Positions 44,592 through 52,275 of a stretch of DNA of 64,000 nt are shown piece by piece (positions within the stretch are counted from its first letter, which is position 1; each line of letters starts with the position of its first letter). Below the pieces are notes generated by a model that had not been told where the DNA came from, searched no databases, and worked only from the letters and a program-made list of their open reading frames with translations. This DNA comes from Parvibaculum sp963696585 (lineage in GTDB: Bacteria > Pseudomonadota > Alphaproteobacteria > Parvibaculales > Parvibaculaceae): assembly GCA_963696585.1 (NCBI GenBank), contig CAVOKW010000035.1:277942-341941 (forward strand), given 5' to 3'. Made by a program: the position numbers and the translations under genes.

Positions 44592-45632
44592 ATGACGCAA
44601 GAAGCTGAAGTCCTGTTTTCGCGTGTTGGCTCGGCTGGCCTGATCACGCTCAATCGGCCCAAGGCGCTGAATGCGCTGACGCTGAATATGGTCCGGCTCA
44701 TTCATCCGCAATTGAATGAATGGGCGCGCGATCCCGCCATCAGGCTTGTGATGATTGAAGGCGCCGGCGAGAAGGGATTTTGCGCGGGCGGTGACATTCG
44801 CGCCCTGCATGACTGGGGCAAGGCTGGGGCGCGCGATGCTTACGATTTTTACCGTGAGGAATATCGCCTCAACACGGCGATCAAGCGCTATCCCAAACCC
44901 TATGTCGCCTTGATGGATGGGATCACCATGGGCGGTGGGGTCGGCATGTCGGTGCATGGGTCGCATCGCGTGGCCACCGAGCGACTGGTCTTCGCCATGC
45001 CGGAAACGGGCATCGGGTTGATTCCGGATGTCGGCGGTACCTATTTTTTGCCACGTCTGCCGGGGCAGATCGGCATGTATCTGGCACTGACGGGCGAAAG
45101 ACTGAAAGCAGCCGATGCCTGCCATGCCGGGATTGCCGATCTGTTTGTCGAGGGCCACAGGCTCGAGGCGTTGAAAATTGCATTGGGCGAAGGTCAAAAT
45201 GTCGATAGCGTTCTTGTCGGATTCAAATCCGATCCGGGTGAGGCCCCGTTAAAGACGCAACGAGCCGTGATTGACCGCCATTTCGGGGGCGAGAGTGTTG
45301 CCGCCATACTCGCATCACTGAAATCTGACGGGAGCGAATGGGCGCTCGCCATGGCGCGTCTGATCGAGGCCAAATCACCGACTTGCGAAATCGTCGCGCA
45401 TCGACAGCTCAGGCTTGGCGCGCGCCTCTCCTTTGAAGAATGCATGGCGGTTGATTTTCGTCTGACGAGCCGCTGCATGCAGGGGCATGATTTTTACGAA
45501 GGTGTCCGCGCCGTCATCATCGACAAAGACCAGGCACCGAAATGGCAACCCCCGACATTGGCCGAGGTGAGCGGGGCTTCGGTCGATGCCTATTTCGAGA
45601 CTTTGGGCACTGAAGAGCTGAAGCTGAGCTGA
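44592..45632 (+). CDS. 3-hydroxyisobutyryl-CoA hydrolase
   Basis: A 346-residue crotonase-fold enzyme of the long HIBYL-CoA hydrolase type, freeing 3-hydroxyisobutyrate from CoA in valine degradation. Oxyanion-hole motifs are GFCAGGDIRALHDWG and DGITMGGGVGMSVHGSHRVATE; the catalytic Glu and Asp lie in FAMPETGIGLIPDVGGTYFLPRL. The C-terminal part (FEECMAVDFRLTSRCMQGHDFYEGVRAVIIDKDQAPKW shortened here by memory of the family) separates it from plain enoyl-CoA hydratases. It starts eight bases after the dehydrogenase stop. Confidence 0.93.
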   Translation: MTQEAEVLFSRVGSAGLITLNRPKALNALTLNMVRLIHPQLNEWARDPAIRLVMIEGAGEKGFCAGGDIRALHDWGKAGARDAYDFYREEYRLNTAIKRYPKPYVALMDGITMGGGVGMSVHGSHRVATERLVFAMPETGIGLIPDVGGTYFLPRLPGQIGMYLALTGERLKAADACHAGIADLFVEGHRLEALKIALGEGQNVDSVLVGFKSDPGEAPLKTQRAVIDRHFGGESVAAILASLKSDGSEWALAMARLIEAKSPTCEIVAHRQLRLGARLSFEECMAVDFRLTSRCMQGHDFYEGVRAVIIDKDQAPKWQPPTLAEVSGASVDAYFETLGTEELKLS

Positions 45633-45673
45633 TCAACTATCGACACCCGAAAACGGGCGCAGGGAGGAACCAA

Positions 45674-46564
45674 ATGGCGACAATCGGTTTTATCGGTCTT
45701 GGCAATATGGGCGGACCGATGGCGCGCAACCTTGTCAAGGCGGGTCATGCGCTCAAGGTATTTGATCTTTCGACGGCGGCGGTCAGCGGACTTGTCTCGG
45801 TTGGCGCCACGGGCGTTGCCAGCGCCAGCGAGGCGGCGCGCGATGTCGATGCCGTTGTCACGATGCTTCCGGCAGGCGAGCATGTGCGCGGCATTTATCT
45901 GGGCGAAGCGGGACTGCTCAAGGCGGCGCGCAAGGGCACACTCTTTATAGATAGCTCCACGATTGATGTCGCCTCAGCGCGCGATGTCATTTCCGCGGCT
46001 GAAGCGGTCGGTCACATGATGGTCGATGCGCCGGTTTCAGGCGGCGTTGGCGGCGCGGAAGCGGCCACGCTTACCTTTATGGTGGGCGGGAGCGTGGCGG
46101 GCTTTGCCGCAGCCAAACCGCTTCTGGAAAAGATGGGCAAGAATATTTTTCATGCCGGACAGGCGGGCAATGGCCAGGTCGCCAAGGTTTGCAACAACAT
46201 GATCCTTGGCATTTCGATGATCGGCGTCAGCGAGGCGTTTTTGCTGGCTGAGAAACTGGGTCTCGATGCACAGACGCTGTTTGATATTTCATCGACCGCT
46301 TCAGGCCAGTGCTGGTCGATGACGAGCTATTGCCCGGTGCCGGGTCCGGTGCCGGGGTCGCCTGCCAATCGTGACTATAAAGCCGGATTCAGCGCAGCCA
46401 TGATGCTGAAGGACCTCCGTTTGTCACAGGATGCCGCCAAGGCGGCCCGGTCGCCCACACCCTTGGGCGCGCAGGCCGCCCAGCTTTACGGGCTGATGGA
46501 GGCGGCGGGAGCCGAGGCGATGGATTTCTCCGGCATTATCCGGCTGTTGCGGGGTGAGATCTGA
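45674..46564 (+). CDS. mmsB: 3-hydroxyisobutyrate dehydrogenase
   Basis: A 296-residue NAD-dependent enzyme oxidising 3-hydroxyisobutyrate to methylmalonate semialdehyde. The start MATIGFIGLGNMGGPMARNL, substrate loop DAPVSGGVGGAEAATLTFM, catalytic Lys in GNGQVAKVCNNMILGI and the insert YCPVPGPVPGSPANRDYKAGF are diagnostic of true HIBADH. It is 41 bases after the hydrolase and completes the cluster. Confidence 0.95.
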   Translation: MATIGFIGLGNMGGPMARNLVKAGHALKVFDLSTAAVSGLVSVGATGVASASEAARDVDAVVTMLPAGEHVRGIYLGEAGLLKAARKGTLFIDSSTIDVASARDVISAAEAVGHMMVDAPVSGGVGGAEAATLTFMVGGSVAGFAAAKPLLEKMGKNIFHAGQAGNGQVAKVCNNMILGISMIGVSEAFLLAEKLGLDAQTLFDISSTASGQCWSMTSYCPVPGPVPGSPANRDYKAGFSAAMMLKDLRLSQDAAKAARSPTPLGAQAAQLYGLMEAAGAEAMDFSGIIRLLRGEI

Positions 46565-46690
46565 CATTCCATAAATCACGCGGCGTGGCGCGAGTTTAAG
46601 GGGTCATTAGGATGAATTGGTTATCGTCCTGAAACGCATGGCAGGAAGCCATGGAAAACGGCCCGTTTTAGCGCAGTAGAGGCTCCGACT

Positions 46691-47203
46691 ATGGGAATGT
46701 TCAACACCAAGGCTGCTCCCGCATTCGAGGATCAGAATGATCCCGAAGCAAAGGCCGCGTATCTCGTCGCCCTGACCTATGTCGAAAGGCTGCATCGTCG
46801 GTTGCTCGATGTCATCAAGGACGAGCTTGATCGTATCCAGTGTTCGGAAATCAACAGCGTTCAGGCGCTGCTGTTGTTCAATATCGGCGATGCCGAGATG
46901 ACGGCGGGCGAGCTGCGCACACGCGGGCATTATCTCGGATCAAACGTTTCCTATAATCTGAAAAAGCTGGTCGAGGCCGGTTACATTGATCACAAGCGTT
47001 CGCGTCTGGATCGTCGCTCCGTCCGCGTCAGCCTGACGGATAAAGGCCGCGCGATCTGCGCCGCCATTGATGGCGTGTACAACAAGCATGCCGGCATGAT
47101 TAGCGAAGTGGGCGATATCAGCGAGGCGGAGTTGCGTCAGGTGAATGCGACGCTGCACAAGCTGGAACGCTTCTGGACCGATCAAATCCGCTTCCGCCTC
47201 TAA
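46691..47203 (+). CDS. ldtR: MarR-family regulator LdtR
   Basis: A 170-residue winged-helix regulator matching LdtR, first characterised in Liberibacter as activator of an L,D-transpeptidase gene. It shows LVALTYVERLHRRLLDVIKDEL, the recognition region ELRTRGHYLGSNVSYNLKKLVEAGY and wing HKRSRLDRRSVRVSLTDKG. The identification is strengthened by the next gene, which is the expected L,D-transpeptidase. AGAGG precedes the ATG. Confidence 0.88.
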   Translation: MGMFNTKAAPAFEDQNDPEAKAAYLVALTYVERLHRRLLDVIKDELDRIQCSEINSVQALLLFNIGDAEMTAGELRTRGHYLGSNVSYNLKKLVEAGYIDHKRSRLDRRSVRVSLTDKGRAICAAIDGVYNKHAGMISEVGDISEAELRQVNATLHKLERFWTDQIRFRL

Positions 47204-47317
47204 ACTTTCCAGCGCCAGCCGGTCTGTGCTCCGCAGCACGGAAGTTGCATTTTCATCACTGAGACGGCCAAGACCGGGTATTTTCGGCTGGCTTGTCATA
47301 AAGGTGATCGGGTTTGC

Positions 47318-47332
47318 GACATATTCCATGTC
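47318..47332. promoter_or_regulatory. Short inverted repeat upstream of the L,D-transpeptidase gene
   Basis: GACAT and ATGTC face each other across five bases in an AT-richer stretch about 90 bases before the gene. It could be a binding site for LdtR, but the arms are short and I do not know the LdtR consensus well enough to match it. Confidence 0.3.
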
Positions 47333-47424
47333 AAACTCGTGCCTAGGGGCGTGCCTCTGTCCCATTTCGGGATGGGGTGTTGGCCCGTCTGCCGGGGAAA
47401 TGAGCCTTGATCTTATCGCGACTG

Positions 47425-48735
47425 ATGTCCAACCATTTGAACAGCTTCCGCAGGGTCAGCGCGGTGCTGGTTCTCATGGCTTGCCCGGTATTGGTGGGCT
47501 CGGTCATGGCCGATCCGGGGCAGGGTGGCGACACGGAATGGGTCGATCCCTGGGCCACAACCCCCTACCACAAGGATGCAGGCGTTGGCGATCGCGAGGA
47601 CGATGCGACGGATCTGTCGCAGGCGCCCGTCAGCGTTTCCATGGTGCCGACGCTTGGCGAAAGCGGGCTCTATCTCATGGAGCGGGCGCTGGGGCGCTAC
47701 AAGGAAATTGAGGCACAGGGTGGCTGGCAGCGCATTCCGCAAGGCGAGCGGCTGGAACGTGATGTGCGTGATCCACGCGTTGCCATGGTGCGGCGCCGTC
47801 TGGAGGTCACGGGTGATCTTTCCACGGATAATGCGGTCGATCCCTTTGTCTATGATCAGGTGCTTTACGATGCGGTGGAGCGATTCCAGCTTCGGCATGG
47901 CTTGAAGCCGGACGGCATTGTCGGCCGGGCGAGCATTGGCGCGATGAATGTGCCGGTCGGTTCACGCATCCGACAGATCGAATTGAACATTCGGCGATTG
48001 CGCGAGGCCATGCCGAAGGCTGAAGCCTATCGTTATGTCTTCGTCAATATTGCCGGTCAGGAAGTTGAAGCGATTGAGGCCGGTCGCGTTGTCATGCGCA
48101 AACGCGTCATTGTCGGCAAGCTTGACCGTCAGACCCCTGAATATGACAGCGAGATCAATTTCATCGCGTTCAATCCTTACTGGAATGTGCCGCAGTCGAT
48201 TTTGCTCAAGGATTATCTGCCAAAGATTCAGGCGGATCCGGGTTATCTCGTGCGCAAGAATATCCGTGTACTGACGGGATGGGGGGAATATCAGCGCGAG
48301 GTCGATCCCTATACGGTCAATTGGTTTCGGCCCGATGTGACAAGTCTCTATCGCCTGCGTCAGGATCCAAGCGAGCGCAATTCGCTGGGGACGATCAAGA
48401 TCAATTTTCCCAACCCGTTTTCTGTCTATCTGCATGACACACCCGTCAAGAGCCTGTTTGACCGCTCGGGGCGCAATTTCAGCTCAGGCTGCGTGCGTGT
48501 TCAGGATGTGCGCGATCTGGCTGCCTGGCTGCTGCAAGACAATGATGGCTGGGACAGGGCGCGTATTGATGCAACCATCGCCTCGGCAGCACGGCTGGAT
48601 GTGGGGCTCAAGGTCGCCGTTCCCATTCATCTGATGTATCTGACGGCCTGGTCGACTGACGATGGTGTGGTCAATTTCCGCGATGACATCTATAATCTCG
48701 ACACAAACCTCAGCATGTCGGTGCAGACTCACTGA
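47425..48735 (+). CDS. ldtP: L,D-transpeptidase LdtP (YkuD domain)
   Basis: A 436-residue exported enzyme forming 3-3 peptidoglycan cross-links or tethering outer-membrane proteins to peptidoglycan. A signal segment (SFRRVSAVLVLMACPVLVGSVMA) is followed by a peptidoglycan-binding domain (about 125-180, VERFQLRHGLKPDGIVGRAS) and a YkuD domain. The catalytic motif is intact: His in YLHDTPVKSLFD and Cys in SSGCVRVQD. The start is uncertain: ATG at 47425 gives a good signal peptide, TTG at 47407 adds six residues; neither has a strong ribosome site. It pairs with LdtR. Confidence 0.9.
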   Translation: MSNHLNSFRRVSAVLVLMACPVLVGSVMADPGQGGDTEWVDPWATTPYHKDAGVGDREDDATDLSQAPVSVSMVPTLGESGLYLMERALGRYKEIEAQGGWQRIPQGERLERDVRDPRVAMVRRRLEVTGDLSTDNAVDPFVYDQVLYDAVERFQLRHGLKPDGIVGRASIGAMNVPVGSRIRQIELNIRRLREAMPKAEAYRYVFVNIAGQEVEAIEAGRVVMRKRVIVGKLDRQTPEYDSEINFIAFNPYWNVPQSILLKDYLPKIQADPGYLVRKNIRVLTGWGEYQREVDPYTVNWFRPDVTSLYRLRQDPSERNSLGTIKINFPNPFSVYLHDTPVKSLFDRSGRNFSSGCVRVQDVRDLAAWLLQDNDGWDRARIDATIASAARLDVGLKVAVPIHLMYLTAWSTDDGVVNFRDDIYNLDTNLSMSVQTH

Positions 48736-48788
48736 GCATGCCGGTATCGCGACAACGGGCGATCAACGCTCGAACGGGAGGGCAGCGC

Positions 48789-49565
48789 ATGCGGCCCGCG
48801 AAGTTTCCCTATCTCGACCATGACGGCTTCCTGGCCTTCGCCCATCGTGGCGGGGCAGGCGCATGGCCCGAAAACACCATGCCGGCGTTTCAGGGCGCGG
48901 TTGATCTGGGCTATCGCTACGTTGAAACGGATGTACATGCCACCAGGGACGGCGTGTTGCTGGCGTTTCACGATGACAAGCTGGAACGCGTGACAGACCG
49001 GTTCGGCACGATTGCCGAGATGGACTATGCCGATGTGCGCAAGGCGCGTGTGGCGGGGCTTGAACCCATTCCCATGCTGATGGAATTGCTGACGACATGG
49101 CCGCAACTCCGCATCAATATCGACCCCAAGCGTGATAATGCCGTCGAGCCGCTGATCCGTACCCTGCGCGAAGGCAATGCAATTGACCGGGTATGTGTCG
49201 GGTCCTTTTCAGATCGGCGAATTGCTGCGGTGCGGGATGCGTTGGGGCCGCGGCTTTGTACAAGCCTTGGTCCCAGGGCGACGGCCAGATTGCGGCTGGC
49301 GAGCTGGACAGGGCCTTTTGATGCTATCTGGGGGCGTTTTCCCGAAGGCTGCGCCCAGATACCCCTGTCGCAATATGGGGTACGGCTGGTCGATAAGGAA
49401 ATGATTGACGAGGCGCATGAAAAAGGGCTTCAGGTGCATGTCTGGACGATTGATGATGCGCTCGAAATGCGACGGCTGATTGATCTGGGCGTTGATGGCA
49501 TCATGACGGATGACCCGGCCCTGTTGAAAACAGTTCTCGAACAAAAGGGCCTCTGGGCCGCCTGA
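48789..49565 (+). CDS. Glycerophosphodiester phosphodiesterase
   Basis: A 258-residue TIM-barrel enzyme hydrolysing glycerophosphodiesters to glycerol 3-phosphate and an alcohol. It has AFAHRGGAGAWPENTMPAF, VETDVHATRDGVLLAFHDD with the metal-binding Glu-x-Asp, and the end VHVWTIDDALEMRRLIDLGVDGIMTDDPALL. There is no signal peptide, so it is UgpQ-like and cytoplasmic. ATG at 48789 has GGGAGG six bases upstream and is preferred over 48738. It follows ldtP closely and may share its transcript. Confidence 0.93.
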   Translation: MRPAKFPYLDHDGFLAFAHRGGAGAWPENTMPAFQGAVDLGYRYVETDVHATRDGVLLAFHDDKLERVTDRFGTIAEMDYADVRKARVAGLEPIPMLMELLTTWPQLRINIDPKRDNAVEPLIRTLREGNAIDRVCVGSFSDRRIAAVRDALGPRLCTSLGPRATARLRLASWTGPFDAIWGRFPEGCAQIPLSQYGVRLVDKEMIDEAHEKGLQVHVWTIDDALEMRRLIDLGVDGIMTDDPALLKTVLEQKGLWAA

Positions 49566-49671
49566 AGCCCTGTTACAGGCATGAAATTTCTGCGACAATT
49601 CGCGTCTGGCCTGTTAGGGCTAGGCAGGTAGATTGACCAGAAGATGGTGAACAGGTTCGGGATTTGCTGGC

Positions 49672-50883
49672 ATGGACTACACAAAACAGCTCGGTGAGGC
49701 GCTGAGCGCCGTCAAGGAAGAGGGCCGCTATCGCGTCTTCACTGACATTGTGCGCCATCGCGGTTCCTTTCCGCGCGCCACCTATCATACGCCGCAGGGC
49801 AATCGCGACATCATTGTCTGGTGCTCGAACGACTATCTCGGCATGGGCCAGCATCCGGTCGTGCTGGAGGCCATGCATGAGGCCATTGATGTGGTTGGGG
49901 CCGGGTCTGGCGGTACACGGAACATTTCGGGCACAACGCATTACCATGTCGAGCTTGAGCGCGAGCTGGCCGATCTGCATGGCAAAGAGTCGGCATTGCT
50001 TTTCACCTCCGGCTATGCGGCCAATGACGCGACGCTGTCAACGCTGACGCGTATTCTTGGCGACTGCGTGACGATTTCGGACGAGATGAATCATGCCTCG
50101 ATGATCGAAGGCATCAAGCGTGGTCGCGCCCCCAAGCGCGTCTGGAAGCATAATGATCTGACGCATCTTGAACAGCTCCTGTCGGAGCTTGATCCGGCGC
50201 AGCCCAAGATCGTTGCCTTTGAATCGGTCTATTCGATGGATGGCGATATCGCGCCGATTGGCGAGATTTGCGATCTGGCGCGCCGTTATGGCGCCCTGAC
50301 TTATCTTGATGAGGTCCATGCTGTCGGCCTTTACGGTCCGCGGGGCGGCGGTATTGCCGAACGTGATGGCGTTCTCGACAAGGTTGACATCATCGAAGGC
50401 ACGCTTGCCAAGGGATTTGGCGTGATGGGCGGTTATATTGCCGGATCGTCGCTGCTTGTTGACGTTGTGCGCTCCTATGCACCGGGCTTCATTTTCTCGA
50501 CATCGCTCTCGCCAGTGCTTGTCGCCGGTGTTCTGGCGGCTGTTCGCCATCTGAAGACAAGCAATACCGAGCGGGAGCGCCATCAGGAGCGCGCCCGGAC
50601 ATTGCGCCAGATGCTCACCGATGCCGGGCTGCCCGTGATGATGTGCGAGAGCCATATTGTGCCGGTAATGGTCGGCGATCCCGTTGTCTGCAAGCAGGTC
50701 AGCGATGACCTTCTGCAAAACCACAATATCTACGTTCAGCCGATCAACTATCCAACCGTGCCGCGCGGCACGGAGCGGCTGCGCTTCACGCCATGCCCGC
50801 TGCATACAGACGACATGATGCGCGATCTCGTCGCGGCGCTGGATCAGGTCTGGACGCGCCGGAATATCAGGCGTGCCGCCTGA
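49672..50883 (+). CDS. hemA: 5-aminolevulinate synthase
   Basis: A 403-residue PLP enzyme condensing glycine with succinyl-CoA, the first step of haem synthesis in the C4 route of alphaproteobacteria. It begins MDYTKQLGEALSAVKEEGRYRVF; the PLP-binding lysine is Lys247 in EGTLAKGFGVMGGYIAGS. Other motifs are WCSNDYLGMGQ, GTRNISGTTHYHVELE, and YLDEVHAVGLYG with the PLP-holding Asp. The stop overlaps the next gene by 11 bases. I see no Fnr or Irr box in the leader. Confidence 0.97.
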   Translation: MDYTKQLGEALSAVKEEGRYRVFTDIVRHRGSFPRATYHTPQGNRDIIVWCSNDYLGMGQHPVVLEAMHEAIDVVGAGSGGTRNISGTTHYHVELERELADLHGKESALLFTSGYAANDATLSTLTRILGDCVTISDEMNHASMIEGIKRGRAPKRVWKHNDLTHLEQLLSELDPAQPKIVAFESVYSMDGDIAPIGEICDLARRYGALTYLDEVHAVGLYGPRGGGIAERDGVLDKVDIIEGTLAKGFGVMGGYIAGSSLLVDVVRSYAPGFIFSTSLSPVLVAGVLAAVRHLKTSNTERERHQERARTLRQMLTDAGLPVMMCESHIVPVMVGDPVVCKQVSDDLLQNHNIYVQPINYPTVPRGTERLRFTPCPLHTDDMMRDLVAALDQVWTRRNIRRAA

Positions 50884-51175
50884 CGGGCGGGATGATCAAC
50901 CGGGTAAGCCGCCTCCCCCGGAGAGCGGCAAGGGGCGGGAAGTCCTCTTCGAGTTCACGACCCTTGGGGGGAGCGTCAAAGTCAGCGCTGTGGATGTCGA
51001 GACAGGCACAGAAGTCTCGATTATTGGTCCAGCCCATACCTCGCCCAAAGAACTGCAACGCATTGCCTTGCAGAAACTGCATTTCCGCCTGAATCAGCCA
51101 AAAGCAAATCCCTATCCAACAGACAAAGGGCCAACTTCCGGCGGAAGTGGCCCTAAGGGCGGCATCATCGTTTAA
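50873..51175 (+). CDS. DUF6898-type small protein overlapping hemA
   Basis: A 100-residue cytoplasmic protein. After a proline-rich start, residues 23-78 form a compact alpha/beta core (GREVLFEFTTLGGSVKVSAVDVETG, VSIIGPAHTSPKELQRIALQKLHFRL), and the tail is Gly/Pro/Lys-rich. I recognise it as the Hyphomicrobiales family recorded as DUF6898, with no known function. It starts with GTG inside the last codons of hemA, so translation is probably coupled. A bulged hairpin sits inside its 3' end (51127-51154). Confidence 0.75.
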   Translation: MPPDGRDDQPGKPPPPESGKGREVLFEFTTLGGSVKVSAVDVETGTEVSIIGPAHTSPKELQRIALQKLHFRLNQPKANPYPTDKGPTSGGSGPKGGIIV

Positions 51176-51290
51176 GGCAAGCCCTCAAAGATGACATGCC
51201 AGCCTTCGTCCCGGCGCGGGGCCCCATGTCACTTGTCATTGTGTGCGGAACAACATTCGGGGCAGGGCGTTTCCCCGTGTCAGGCAGTGA

Positions 51291-51743
51291 TTACTTCTTG
51301 CGGCGTCCGCGTGTCGCTGGCGCGGCGGCGCTGACGCGTCCCAGACCGATCTGCTTGGCCAGGCGAGAGCGCTGGGCGGCATAGTTCGGGGCAACCATTG
51401 GATAGTCGAGGGGTAAACCCCAGCGGGCCCTATATTCTTCAGGTGAAAGCCCATATTGCGAGCGCAGGTAACGCTTGAGCATTTTGAGCTTCTTACCGTC
51501 TTCAAGACAGATGATATACTCTGGCGTGATCGACTTTTTCACGGGGACGGCGGGCGTCAGTTCGGTGTGAGTGGTGTCCTCGCCTTTTTCCAGTCCGGCA
51601 AGCGTTGCATAGACTGACTTGATCATGGCGGGGACATCAGCCGCTGCCATCGCATTATTGCTGACATAGGCGGATACTATCTCGGTCGCCAAACCGAGAA
51701 CCTCAACATTAGTGTCGTCAATTTTATTCTTGGAGTCAGGCAT
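51291..51743 (-). CDS. MucR/Ros family transcriptional regulator lacking zinc-ligand histidines
   Basis: A 150-residue member of the MucR/Ros family, global regulators of exopolysaccharide, motility and cell-cycle genes in alphaproteobacteria. The N-terminal half (EVLGLATEIVSAYVSNN) is the oligomerisation part; the C-terminal domain has PEYIICLEDGKKLKMLKRYLRSQYGLSPEEYRARWGLP and MVAPNYAAQRS. Cys79 and Asp82 are kept, but the two His positions of the zinc finger are Tyr92 and Tyr97. The fold may be held without zinc, as shown for some Mesorhizobium homologues. Start at ATG 51743 with AGGTGA nine bases upstream. Confidence 0.9.
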   Translation of the reverse strand: MPDSKNKIDDTNVEVLGLATEIVSAYVSNNAMAAADVPAMIKSVYATLAGLEKGEDTTHTELTPAVPVKKSITPEYIICLEDGKKLKMLKRYLRSQYGLSPEEYRARWGLPLDYPMVAPNYAAQRSRLAKQIGLGRVSAAAPATRGRRKK

Positions 51744-52275
51744 TCCGGAAGTCACCTACAAGCGGGAAAATACCCTTGGGGAATTGTTCTATAGCAACTG
51801 TTGCATCCTTTATAGCGAATCTCTGGTGCCTAGCAAGGAATGGATGACAATATTTCCGTAAATCGATAAGTCTGACGATAAAAATTATCGTTTTGTGTGT
51901 TTCTTGCATAGGTAGAAATGCTGCGAAAACTTGACCCGGCAGCTTGTTACCCATGATTATAAAATACAGATTTTTGGTTGTTTTCACCTTGCCTGAAGCC
52001 AACTGCATCTGTGGTTTTATTTTGGATTGATTTGATGTTGTCTGAACGGACTTCTTCATGGTGTGGAACTGGCCCGGTGGTCCAAGATGTGGTATGACGC
52101 CCACCTGTCCAACCATTTTGAGACGGCATTTTATGGATGTTCTGCTGCCTGAAGATGAATGTTGCACGTCCCGCTGCTCGTCATTGATTCCGGTCGCAGA
52201 AATCTGCTCCATCAGACCTGACTCAGTCATGCGGTGGGGATTTGTAGGCACTTTTTGACAAATGAGGTGAGCCCC
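51744..52275. other. AT-rich divergent intergenic region between mucR and glyA
   Basis: About 530 bases with no credible gene; frames across it lack domains or start signals. The mucR-proximal half is AT-rich with many T-A steps, the kind of DNA MucR proteins bind, which fits autoregulation. A 17-base palindrome, ACGATAA-AAA-TTATCGT, lies at 51875-51891 and is followed by TTTT. The region is long enough to hold both promoters and possibly a small RNA. No known riboswitch pattern was recognised ahead of glyA. Confidence 0.5.
51875..51891. promoter_or_regulatory. 17-bp perfect palindrome in the mucR leader
   Basis: ACGATAA and TTATCGT are separated by AAA, about 130 bases upstream of the mucR start. 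It could be a regulator site, or, read on the plus strand with the following TTTT, a weak terminator. Confidence 0.45.

Noticed and set aside
51127..51154. Hairpin in the 3' end of the DUF6898 gene as a terminator
   Set aside because: The stem is good apart from one bulged base, but it lies inside coding sequence for a Gly/Pro-rich tail and has no T run.
52058..52258. Forward frame of 66 codons ahead of glyA
   Set aside because: It is short with no ribosome site, and its Cys/Pro-rich composition matches no family.
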